From: CAUZIZ01 sp963579905
GTDB taxonomy: Bacteria; Acidobacteriota; UBA6911; RPQK01; JAJDTT01
Length of the DNA stretch: 64,000 bases
Direction of reading: 5' to 3'
Assembly: GCA_963579905.1 (NCBI GenBank)
Contig: CAUZIZ010000006.1
Coordinates: 1-64,000, forward strand
The translations under genes were made by a program, and so were the position numbers. Below are positions 1-7,367 of this stretch, one piece after another. The notes beneath the pieces are model-generated. The model ran no database searches and was not told the origin of the DNA. It saw only the letters and a list, made by a program, of their open reading frames with translations. Numbering within the stretch: the stretch's first letter is position 1; each line of letters begins with the position of its first letter.

Positions 1-155
1 CCGTAACTGACGGCGTGAATCTTCTCCAAGACTTCGTAGCTGATCCCGTCGGACGAAAGGACCGTTTTCCGAGCTTGACCGTTCCAGCTGGGGCTCAACC
101 GAGTGGCCACCTCTGCTTCCCGTTTTCGGAGGATTTCGCTATGCTTTTTCTTCAC
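1..155 (-). CDS. Transposase-like protein, 5' end only (partial)
   Basis: The minus strand opens with a GTG at 155, preceded 8 nt upstream by a strong AAGGAGG ribosome-binding site (164-170). It then reads without stops for 51 codons to the window edge. The product begins VKKKHSEILRKREAEV and contains SDGISYEVLEKIHAVSYG. A charged helix followed by a G-I-x-Y-E motif and a Tyr-Gly stretch recalls the N-termini of DDE transposases of the IS1380 type, but this is from memory and only about an eighth of such a protein is visible. The good RBS and uninterrupted reading support a real gene. The family call is uncertain. No insertion-sequence terminus could be fixed in the 266 nt between this start and the rplU promoter. 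Confidence 0.45.
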   Translation of the reverse strand, partial: MKKKHSEILRKREAEVATRLSPSWNGQARKTVLSSDGISYEVLEKIHAVSY

Positions 156-421
156 CTGAAATGCCTCCTTTCGGGCCTCTCTGAAGATTCTTTGTCGAAC
201 TCCAGAATACCCGTTAGGTCGAGCATTTCAGGCACGTGGTTTAATCCACTTCCATCTACTTGTTTTGGGTCTAGCCGTAAGATATGACGCCAGTTCACAG
301 CTATCTCAATGCTTGCAGGGCACTACCAAAATCAGAGGTTACACGATTTGACAACCGACAAGGAGCTTTCGATAGGCTCCCAAGTTACTTTCCTGTCATG
401 CACCCTAGCCCGGTTTCATTT

Positions 422-451
422 TTGACACGGGAAGCCGTTGGCGGCTATACT
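422..451 (+). promoter_or_regulatory. Sigma70-type promoter for the rplU operon
   Basis: TTGACA (422-427) and TATACT (446-451) are separated by 18 nt and lie about 55 nt upstream of the rplU start. The -35 box is perfect and the -10 box differs from consensus at one base. This is the most convincing promoter in the window and would drive rplU-rpmA-obgE-nadD-rsfS. Confidence 0.7.
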
Positions 452-506
452 CCCTGGTTCGTCAGCCCGGATCCGCTGCCGGCTTCGGGCTCAAGGAGGA
501 AATGAC

Positions 507-1010
507 TTGTACGCCATAATTCAAAGCGGTGGTAAGCAGTACCGCGTGACCGAGGGTGAGCGGCTCAACCTGGAACACCTCAAGGGAGAAGTGGGTCAGG
601 AAATCAACTTTGATGAGGTGCTCCTGGTCGGGGGTGACGACTCCTTCCAATTCGGCCAACCCAAGCTTCAGGGCGCCCAGGTCGTGGGGACTATCGTTGA
701 ACAGGGAAAAGGGGACAAGATCCTCGTTTTCAAAATGAAGCGGCGCAAGATGTACCGGCGAAAGCGCGGACATCGCCAGCTCTTTACCCAGGTCCAGATT
801 GACAAGATAGCTCTGGACTCAAAGAAGACCGAGTCGAAAGAGGCTGCCTCTACGGAGAAGAAGACGGCGTCCAAGTCAAAGACCAGCGCGACGCAAGAGG
901 CGAAGGCGGCTGAAGACAGAAAATCTGAGTCGACTCCAGCCAGCAAGAAGCCCAGAGCGGCCAAGGCGAGAACGCGAAAATCGGCCCCAGCTGAAGGGAA
1001 GGACGACTAA
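507..1010 (+). CDS. rplU: 50S ribosomal protein L21 with long basic C-terminal tail
   Basis: L21 binds 23S rRNA in the large subunit. The start is taken as TTG at 507, six bases after AGGAGGA (494-500), because it gives the canonical L21 opening YAIIQSGGKQYRV. An ATG at 438 would add 23 unrelated residues. The product is 167 aa. Residues 1 to about 103 are a normal L21 ending in the basic RGHRQ...Q region. The last 65 or so residues are a low-complexity Lys/Ala/Ser/Glu tail (KTESKEAASTEKKTASKSK and similar), about 60 residues longer than the usual L21. The gene is first in a tight operon, 5 nt upstream of rpmA, as in most bacteria. Confidence 0.95.
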   Translation: MYAIIQSGGKQYRVTEGERLNLEHLKGEVGQEINFDEVLLVGGDDSFQFGQPKLQGAQVVGTIVEQGKGDKILVFKMKRRKMYRRKRGHRQLFTQVQIDKIALDSKKTESKEAASTEKKTASKSKTSATQEAKAAEDRKSESTPASKKPRAAKARTRKSAPAEGKDD

Positions 1011-1015
1011 ACCTC

Positions 1016-1273
1016 ATGGCACACAAGAAGGGGCTTGGAAGCTCCCGGAATGGACGAGACAGTAAGGCAAAGCGGCTCGGAGTCAAGAGGTATGACGGTC
1101 AGCTGGTGACTGCGGGGTCAATCCTTGTTCGTCAAAGGGGTACGCCCTTCAAACCAGGTTCCAATGTGGGACGCGGCCACGACGACAGCCTTTTCGCCTT
1201 GATTACGGGCACGGTGAAGTTCCAGAACCGTGGGTCCTTGGGAAAGTTCGTCCACGTAATGGCGCAGGGCTAG
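1016..1273 (+). CDS. rpmA: 50S ribosomal protein L27
   Basis: An 85-residue L27 starting MAHKKGLGSSRNGRDS, with the family signature GSILVRQRGTPFKPGSNVGRG near the middle. Its N-terminus reaches the peptidyl-transferase centre in known ribosomes. There is no N-terminal extension of the cleaved Firmicutes type. It lies 5 nt after rplU and 50 nt before obgE, a nearly universal order. The family length is normal. Confidence 0.97.
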   Translation: MAHKKGLGSSRNGRDSKAKRLGVKRYDGQLVTAGSILVRQRGTPFKPGSNVGRGHDDSLFALITGTVKFQNRGSLGKFVHVMAQG

Positions 1274-1323
1274 CCCGGATTTCTCCCACCTTATTGTTCC
1301 GGATTGTTCCGGGCCACCTCGCT

Positions 1324-2316
1324 ATGTTTCTCGACCGTGCGAAGATCTTCGTGAAAGCCGGGGATGGGGGCGACGGTTGCATCGCCTTTAGGCGCGAGAA
1401 ATATGTTCCGTTCGGAGGGCCGAGCGGCGGCAACGGAGGCGCCGGTGGCAACATTTACTTTCGAAGCACCGTCCATCTGAATACCCTCCTTCCCTTTCGA
1501 TTCAACCAGCACTTCAAGGCCGGAAACGGCGTCCATGGATCGGGCAATGACCGGCAAGGTAAGCAAGGCAAGGACCGCACCATCGATCTGCCTGTAGGCA
1601 CACAGATCTGCGACCAGACTGGGGACCTACTCTTCGATTTCGAGGCTCCCGATCAGGTGCAGTTAGTGGCTCACGGAGGCCGCGGGGGGAAGGGGAATGC
1701 TGCCTTTGCAACGGCATCGAACCGAGCTCCTCGGCAGCGTTCCCTAGGCGATCCCGGCGAGAACCTGACCCTTTTACTGGAACTAAAGGTCCTCGCGGAT
1801 GTAGCCCTGATAGGCCTGCCGAATGCCGGCAAATCTACGCTCATTTCGGCTCTCTCGAGCGCCAAGCCAAAAATCGCCGACTATCCCTTCACCACCCTCA
1901 CACCAAACCTGGGAGTGGTTTCGTGGACAGACTACAATAGCTTTGTGGTTGCCGATGTTCCGGGCCTGATCAAAGGGGCACACGCGGGCCAGGGGCTGGG
2001 CGATCAGTTTCTGAGACACATCGAGCGGTGCCGCCTGCTGGTTCACCTGGTCGATATAAGCGGTGCCCAGGAGAACGATCCAATAGACTCAGTCCATACG
2101 ATCATGCAGGAACTGAAATTGTACGACGCCACCCTGCTGCAGAAGCCCCAGATCATCGCAGCATCGAAAATGGACGCCGCTGAACCCGAAATGCTGGAAC
2201 GCCTGCGAGAGTACTGTGTTGACAAGGGTCTGCCCTTCAGCCAAATCTCTGCAGCAACGGGCGAGGGGCTCTCTGACCTCAAGCAGTCAATTGCCAAGCG
2301 GCTGGGAGCGCAATAG
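1324..2316 (+). CDS. obgE: GTPase Obg/CgtA
   Basis: Ribosome-associated GTPase acting in 50S assembly and stringent control. The Obg fold occupies residues 1 to about 158: FLDRAKIFVKAGDGGDG and the glycine-rich stretch GGPSGGNGGAGGN. The G domain follows with G1 GLPNAGKST, switch region YPFTTLTPNLG and G3 DVPGLIKGAHAGQGLG; the G4 equivalent is ASKMD. The product is 330 aa and lacks the C-terminal extension of some Obg proteins. ATG 1324 is chosen because the fold starts there; an in-frame TTG at 1294 would add ten residues. No strong RBS precedes it, which suggests translational coupling to rpmA. Confidence 0.95.
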   Translation: MFLDRAKIFVKAGDGGDGCIAFRREKYVPFGGPSGGNGGAGGNIYFRSTVHLNTLLPFRFNQHFKAGNGVHGSGNDRQGKQGKDRTIDLPVGTQICDQTGDLLFDFEAPDQVQLVAHGGRGGKGNAAFATASNRAPRQRSLGDPGENLTLLLELKVLADVALIGLPNAGKSTLISALSSAKPKIADYPFTTLTPNLGVVSWTDYNSFVVADVPGLIKGAHAGQGLGDQFLRHIERCRLLVHLVDISGAQENDPIDSVHTIMQELKLYDATLLQKPQIIAASKMDAAEPEMLERLREYCVDKGLPFSQISAATGEGLSDLKQSIAKRLGAQ

Positions 2317-2318
2317 GG

Positions 2319-2999
2319 GTGAAGCTGGGTATCCTTGGTGGCACCTTCGATCCGATACACCGGGGTCATACCTTCATCGCGCACCGCATTAGGGAGACCT
2401 TCGGCCTGGACCAGGTCCTCTTCATGGTGTCCAATCTGTCGCCCCACAAAGAGAAGGTCCACACGACTAGCCCTTTCCACCGCCACGCAATGGTCGTCCT
2501 CGAGCTTCTTTACGAGGAGGGACTCTGCGCCTCACTCCTGGAGTTGGAGTACGAGGCCCCCTCCTATACGATCACAACCCTGGAACGCTTGCGAACTGAT
2601 CATCCCCATGATTACTTCTGTTTTATCGCAGGGAGCGACTCGCTCAAGGAGATCCACCTATGGAAAGATTATGCTACCCTACTGGGCGAGCATTGCTTTG
2701 TCTTTGTCCAACGAGCCCAATCCGAAGCTGATCTTGAACAACTGAAGATCGACGACCCAGCCAGAACAACGATCAAGGTGGTGTCGGCATCAGACAAACT
2801 GGACATCCAGACGGGTCAGTCTTTTCTCATCAATATAGAGGCCCCTCCGATCAGCTCGACCGGCATCCGGCGAGCAATTGCAGCGGGGCAGGCTCCCGAT
2901 CCCGAGAGCGTCTCCGCGCTCGTGCTTCAGTACATCCGAGAGTATCGACTCTATGAACGAAACCAAAGCGGTTCTTTCGAAAATCTGCGGGCTCATTGA
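2319..2999 (+). CDS. nadD: Nicotinate-nucleotide adenylyltransferase
   Basis: Transfers AMP to nicotinate mononucleotide in NAD biosynthesis. GTG start only 2 nt after the obgE stop. The nucleotidyltransferase motif GGTFDPIHRGH is at residues 7-17, and the C-terminal SSTGIRR matches the (I)SSTxIR motif of the family. The length of 226 aa is slightly above typical (about 200). Its 3' end overlaps rsfS by 47 nt in another frame. The obgE-nadD-rsfS order is common in several phyla. Confidence 0.93.
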   Translation: MKLGILGGTFDPIHRGHTFIAHRIRETFGLDQVLFMVSNLSPHKEKVHTTSPFHRHAMVVLELLYEEGLCASLLELEYEAPSYTITTLERLRTDHPHDYFCFIAGSDSLKEIHLWKDYATLLGEHCFVFVQRAQSEADLEQLKIDDPARTTIKVVSASDKLDIQTGQSFLINIEAPPISSTGIRRAIAAGQAPDPESVSALVLQYIREYRLYERNQSGSFENLRAH

Positions 3000-3312
3000 C
3001 GAAAAACAAGGGGAAGGCCTGATGCTACTGGATATCTCCGGCCTCTGCTCCTTTAGCGATTTTTTTATCGTCTGCAACGGATTCAATACGAAGCAGAACC
3101 AAGCCATTTGCGACGAAATACTTACCAGGCTGAAAAAGGAGGATAGCCTCTTGCCCAGCCATGTTGAGGGTTACCCACAAGCTGAGTGGATCCTGATCGA
3201 CTATCTCGGGTTCGTCATCCATGTCTTCTCAGTGCGAGCCCGCGAGTTCTACCAGTTGGAGAAACTCTGGAGCGACGGAATCCCGTTAGAACCCACAGCT
3301 CTCCAAGTGTGA
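2953..3312 (+). CDS. rsfS: Ribosomal silencing factor RsfS (Iojap family)
   Basis: Binds L14 and blocks subunit joining when nutrients are scarce. A 119-residue product from ATG 2953 begins MNETKAVLSKICGLIDEKQGE and holds the family core DISGLCSFSDFFIVCNGF and the HVEGYPQAEWILIDYLGFVIHVF block, with the C-terminal REFYQLEKLW. The ATG lies inside the nadD 3' end. An in-frame upstream start at 2878 would overlap nadD more and adds no conserved sequence. Confidence 0.92.
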   Translation: MNETKAVLSKICGLIDEKQGEGLMLLDISGLCSFSDFFIVCNGFNTKQNQAICDEILTRLKKEDSLLPSHVEGYPQAEWILIDYLGFVIHVFSVRAREFYQLEKLWSDGIPLEPTALQV

Positions 3313-3490
3313 CGCTTGGAACCCCCCAAGACACGAGACACAAGAGAAAAACATACTCCAAATCACAGTTGGAATTTTAAATCAGCCCGTATCTTTGAAT
3401 TTCGAATCACTCGTTTCTTCGGGTAGGATCGTTCTTGCTCACACCGTTATTGTCCCTGCGAAGAAAATTTAGTATAAGGAGTTCTTTTCT
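3313..3490. other. Intergenic gap before rlmH
   Basis: No gene is seen. AT-rich sequence around 3335-3400 contains a stretch (CTCCAAATCACAGTTGGAAT) that resembles the degenerate repeat near 16645-16705. An AAGGAG RBS at 3477-3482 serves rlmH. Confidence 0.5.
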
Positions 3491-3958
3491 GTGTGGCTCA
3501 AGTTCGTGTGGATTGGAGAAACCAAGGATCTCAACCTACTCCCTTTGGAGGAACGTTACCTGAAAAGGCTCGAACACTTCTTCCCTTGCAGCCGGTCTTT
3601 TGTGCCTGAGATCAAACGGGTCCGGCACCAGGAGAAAAGGGCGTTCAGGCGCGAGGCACTGTTGCTCGAGGATAAAATATCACCCACTAGCTATCTGCTA
3701 GCTCTTGACGAGATAGGACGCGAATATTCCAGTCCCGATTTCTCCCGACTCTTAGAAGAATTGTTGAATCAGGGAAAAGCCGGGATAACGTTTGTGACGG
3801 GCGGCTCTAGTGGCCTTCCCGAACAGATCAAGAACGGGGCAAACTTGAAGTGGTCGCTGAGCAGCCTGACCCTTCCTCACGAACTAGCCCGAGTTATTCT
3901 TCTGGAACAAGTATATCGGGCGGTGACCATTGTCAATCGGGTTCCCTACCATAAGTAA
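3491..3958 (+). CDS. rlmH: 23S rRNA pseudouridine-1915 N3-methyltransferase RlmH
   Basis: SPOUT-class knotted methyltransferase modifying helix 69 of 23S rRNA with SAM. The 155-aa product has the family pattern: LALDEIGREYSSPDF (SAM-site region), FVTGGSSGLPE (knot loop) and the C-terminal LPHELARVILLEQVYRA with terminal PYHK. GTG start with AAGGAG 8 nt upstream. The length is the family standard. The gene is 13 nt upstream of the DksA-like gene and probably co-transcribed with it. Confidence 0.95.
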   Translation: MWLKFVWIGETKDLNLLPLEERYLKRLEHFFPCSRSFVPEIKRVRHQEKRAFRREALLLEDKISPTSYLLALDEIGREYSSPDFSRLLEELLNQGKAGITFVTGGSSGLPEQIKNGANLKWSLSSLTLPHELARVILLEQVYRAVTIVNRVPYHK

Positions 3959-3971
3959 CGGAGGTTTCGGA

Positions 3972-4352
3972 ATGGCGGCGAAGGACTCGGACCATTTCAA
4001 GACGAAGGATCTGGACAATTTCAAGGAAACACTCCTGAAAAAGAAATCGGAGCTGATCCAGCTCCTGCACAAAAATCAGAGCTATGGCCGTGAAATTGAC
4101 AGTGAGGGCGAGGCGATGGACATCGTCGACAAAGCTTCCAGCTCCTATACCAAGGAGTTCCTGTTCAGCCGTAGCAACCAAGAGAGACTCTTCCTCCTAG
4201 CCATCGAGGAGGCTCTGGATCGCATAGAAGACGGCTCCTTTGGAGAATGTTCCAATTGCGATGAACCCATTAATCTAAAGCGTATTCAGGCGGTACCCTG
4301 GGCCAAGCTCTGTCTCGCCTGCCAAGAACTTGAAGAGCAGGGAAAACTCTAG
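3972..4352 (+). CDS. DksA/TraR family zinc-finger transcription factor
   Basis: 126 residues. An N-terminal coiled-coil region (about residues 10-85, rich in Leu, Lys, Glu) is followed by a zinc finger with Cys 93, 96, 114 and 117 (ECSNC and CLAC). DksA-type proteins enter the RNA polymerase secondary channel; shorter members of this type are often called TraR/DksA or YteA-like. ATG 3972 has GGAGG eight bases upstream, so it is preferred over the longer frame starting at 3930 inside rlmH. The coiled-coil tip carries EGEAMDIVDKASSSYT rather than the classical DxxDxA of E. coli DksA, so ppGpp synergy cannot be assumed. Confidence 0.88.
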   Translation: MAAKDSDHFKTKDLDNFKETLLKKKSELIQLLHKNQSYGREIDSEGEAMDIVDKASSSYTKEFLFSRSNQERLFLLAIEEALDRIEDGSFGECSNCDEPINLKRIQAVPWAKLCLACQELEEQGKL

Positions 4353-4386
4353 AATCGGTCCCGGCTTCATACGTTTATCTTTCAGG

Positions 4387-6807
4387 ATGCCCTCAACTAC
4401 TCCATCTGAGCAGGACCTGCTTGCGTTAATGGGATCCGGTGTCACCCTGGACGCCATTCGAGCAGAAGCGGGTTTCTCCGCCACACAGTTCGATACCTGG
4501 TGGCATCAGCAAATCCAGTCTCGCCTGCCACACCTCACCGGTAGCGCTACTTGTGAAGTCGAAACTGGAGTCGAAATCCTCAGGGACAAGTGGGGAATCC
4601 CCCATATTTTCGCCGCGTCCGAACACGACCTTTTCTTTGGTTATGGCTACGTCATGAGCCAGGATCGACTGTGGCAGCTCGACTACTTTCGGCGCCAGGC
4701 ACAGGGTCGCCTTTCAGAAGTCATGGGACCCGAAGTCCGACCCAGGGCGACCGGCGACGCCATCACCCCTCTCCAGCGCGACACCATCGCACGCACTATT
4801 GGCTTCCGTCGCATAGCCAGATCCAACCTGAAGAAACTTCCTGAAGAGACCTTGAAAAGACTCCAGTCTTTCTCTGACGGCATCAATGCGGCCAGGGTGG
4901 CTTTCGGGGATCGGCTTCCCATCGAATTCTCCCTGCTCGGCTACGAGCCCGAGAAGTGGATCCCCTTGGACTCACTTTGCATCTGGGTTGAGTTCCAATA
5001 CTACTTGACCGTGCGTCTTCCGGTGATCGTTCTTCCCGAGATTGCACGTCGGACTCTGGGTGAGGGCCCACTATATGAGGCGTTTCTCACGGTCGAGGCC
5101 AGTGATGAGAGCATTCTCCCACCCGGCTCCTATGCAGCCGAGAGGTCGGGCGCGGAACGTCCAGGCGATGTCGTCGGAGATCCGGACGGACCGGCGGGAA
5201 GTAACAACTGGGTGGTCGCCGGTAGACGCTCCGCTTCTGGGACTCCCCTACTGGCCAGCGATCCCCACATCGCGTTCAACGCCGTTTCGTGCTGGTATGA
5301 GGCACACCTCTCGGGCGCAGGATTCAATCTGGCGGGCGCCGGATACATCGGTGTCCCAGGAGTGATTTTCGGGCGTAATGAGAGAGTAGCCTGGGGAATT
5401 ACAAACAACATATGCTCCCAGCGAGACCTTTACCAGGAGAAAACCGATTCCGCCCATCCCGATCAGTTTCTCTACGATGGCACTTGGGAGCAGAGTCGAG
5501 TCACGGTCGAGCGCATCGCCATCAAGAACGGTGAACCGATCGACCTGCAAGTACGCTTCTCCCGCAACGGACCAATTGTCGATGACATTCTCCCCCCTTT
5601 GGGACGAGGTACTGGCCCGGTTTCGCTCCGCTGGATTGGAGCGACGTTCTGCGACGAAGTTACGAGTTTGCTGGCTGCCAACCGTGCCACGACCTGCGAC
5701 GAGTTTCGCGAGGCCATGCGGGGCTGGCACGCCCCCACTCTCAGCTGGGTGTTCGCAGATGCAGACGACCACATAGCCTATCAGTGCGTCGGACACATCC
5801 CCGTTCGGGAGAACTGGAACAGGGGCTACCGTAGAGGTTGGGATCCCGAGGACCAGTGGACGGACCTGATTCCGTTCGACGGCATGCCTACCTTGTCTGA
5901 TCCCCCTGAAGGGTGGATTCGTACCGCCAACAACCGTCCAGCGCCGGATGACTATCCTTATCCCCTCTCTGGAACCTGGGCTACCGGCTATCGCGCCCGG
6001 CGCATCCGCGACGTCCTTGAAGAGAAAACGGTTCTTACGCGGGACGACTGCGCACAGTTGCAGATGGATACCTACTCCCACCGAGCAGAGGAGGTCATTC
6101 CGCCCCTCCTCGAACTGCTTGGGACCGCCGAAGACTCGGAGGTCAGGGAAGCCCTCGAGGTGCTTAGGACCTGGAATCGTCGCATGGATCCGAGCGAGCC
6201 CGGCGCCGCCATCTTCGAGATCTTCTTCGCAAATTGGGAACAAGCCGTCTCCCGCCAACGCTTCCAGGGTGAGGCCATCGCACCAATGGCCGGAGCCTCG
6301 GCCGGCCTCTCTGTGCAGCTCCTGGCCGAGGACCGTAGCGGATGGTTTTCCGACGCTGATCGGGACGAGAGTGCCGCCGCAACCCTGAAGGACACACTTC
6401 GCGATCTCAGCGCCCGATTGGGACCAGACATGTCCAGTTGGTCCTGGGGCCGGATTCACACCGTCCACCTGGCCCACTGCCTTTCGAACCTGGGTGATCT
6501 GGGAAAGCTTCTGGACCGGGGAGGCCAACCCGTGGGAGGGGCTGGAACTACCGTCTGCAATACTGGCTATGATCCCACCTACATGGCCGCTATGGGTGCC
6601 AACTATCGCCTCGTGGTTGAGGTAGGAAGCGACCCCGCGGTGCTCTGGTCTGTCGACGCCACCGGGCAGTCCGGGCATCCCGGTAGTCCCAACTATGCCG
6701 ACCAACTCCCGGAATGGCTGGCCTCGCGCCGGCACGCCATCCCCCTTGATAGCGCCCGTGTCCTAACGGAAGCCCAGACCAAGCTGCTTCTTCAGCCGCC
6801 GGTCTAG
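4387..6807 (+). CDS. Penicillin acylase family protein (Ntn hydrolase)
   Basis: Amidase that in this family hydrolyses N-acyl groups (penicillins, acyl-homoserine lactones or unknown amides). 806 aa from ATG 4387. Residues 60-130 hold the early family motifs (VEILRDKWGIPHIFA, GYGYVMSQDRLWQLDYFRR). The nucleophile is the Ser of GSNNW at residue 272, where the precursor would self-cleave into alpha and beta chains. GTPLLASDPHI and the later TANNRP motif also fit. No convincing signal peptide is visible, although most relatives are periplasmic. An alternative start (TTG 4330) overlaps the upstream gene. The substrate cannot be inferred. Confidence 0.88.
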   Translation: MPSTTPSEQDLLALMGSGVTLDAIRAEAGFSATQFDTWWHQQIQSRLPHLTGSATCEVETGVEILRDKWGIPHIFAASEHDLFFGYGYVMSQDRLWQLDYFRRQAQGRLSEVMGPEVRPRATGDAITPLQRDTIARTIGFRRIARSNLKKLPEETLKRLQSFSDGINAARVAFGDRLPIEFSLLGYEPEKWIPLDSLCIWVEFQYYLTVRLPVIVLPEIARRTLGEGPLYEAFLTVEASDESILPPGSYAAERSGAERPGDVVGDPDGPAGSNNWVVAGRRSASGTPLLASDPHIAFNAVSCWYEAHLSGAGFNLAGAGYIGVPGVIFGRNERVAWGITNNICSQRDLYQEKTDSAHPDQFLYDGTWEQSRVTVERIAIKNGEPIDLQVRFSRNGPIVDDILPPLGRGTGPVSLRWIGATFCDEVTSLLAANRATTCDEFREAMRGWHAPTLSWVFADADDHIAYQCVGHIPVRENWNRGYRRGWDPEDQWTDLIPFDGMPTLSDPPEGWIRTANNRPAPDDYPYPLSGTWATGYRARRIRDVLEEKTVLTRDDCAQLQMDTYSHRAEEVIPPLLELLGTAEDSEVREALEVLRTWNRRMDPSEPGAAIFEIFFANWEQAVSRQRFQGEAIAPMAGASAGLSVQLLAEDRSGWFSDADRDESAAATLKDTLRDLSARLGPDMSSWSWGRIHTVHLAHCLSNLGDLGKLLDRGGQPVGGAGTTVCNTGYDPTYMAAMGANYRLVVEVGSDPAVLWSVDATGQSGHPGSPNYADQLPEWLASRRHAIPLDSARVLTEAQTKLLLQPPV

Positions 6808-7367
6808 CTTTCACTGGACGTATTGAGTGGGCAGTTCAATTGAGGCACAAGGAAGATTGTGCTGCTGTCCGGTCGCTCCTCGAAACCTCAGACATTAGAC
6901 GAATCGTTCAAGTTTCAGCTTAGTGCCCCCCAGGAAGCGCTGGCCCCATTCGAGAAAGAAGCCTCAGTGTCCTACGGTAGCATGGGCATCCCTGCCCGTG
7001 ATGACCGATCCGTCGAGCCAAGGGCTCGACAATCACGGCCTGGAAGACCGTGCCACGGTTGGGAATCCTGAACCTGGAACCGAATGAAGTTTCAGCTTAG
7101 TCCCGCCCCCGCTGCGCTGCCCCATTCGAGAAAGAAACTTCCGGCTACTGGAGATTTGTGCTGTTGTCCAGCTCTCTCCTCGGAACTTGGCCTCATGTTG
7201 CTAACGGCTCAAGTCGTTCGCGGCTCTGTCGGACTTGACTTCGTAACGCTGGTAGTTCACCCGTTGGCGGCACCTTCGGAGGGCAGGAGACGTGCGACGT
7301 TCAGACGAATTCTTGGAGTTCAGGTCGGGCTCCTGCTTCGCCGGGGAGGCTCCAACCTCGCGGATTG
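6808..7367. repeat. Repeat-filled gap: one partial and one full R1 element
   Basis: No gene is seen. A partial R1 unit lies at 6899-6962 (ATCGTTCAAGTTTCAGCTTA through CCCCATTCGAGAAAGAA). A hairpin follows near 7012-7031 (GTCGAGCC-AA-GGGCTCGAC). A full R1 copy is at 7084-7318: it opens GAAGTTTCAGCTTAGT, runs through CATTCGAGAAAGAAACTTCC and CTAACGGCTCAAGTCGTTCG, and ends in GAGACGTGCGACGTTCAGAC. The same sequence recurs at 10991, 21452, 35069 and 47740. R1 abuts the 3' end of the following minus-strand gene. Confidence 0.8.

Noticed and set aside
5248..6735. 495-codon open frame on the minus strand inside the penicillin acylase gene
   Set aside because: It is antisense to a gene with clear family motifs and its product has no recognisable domain; such shadows are common in GC-rich genes.
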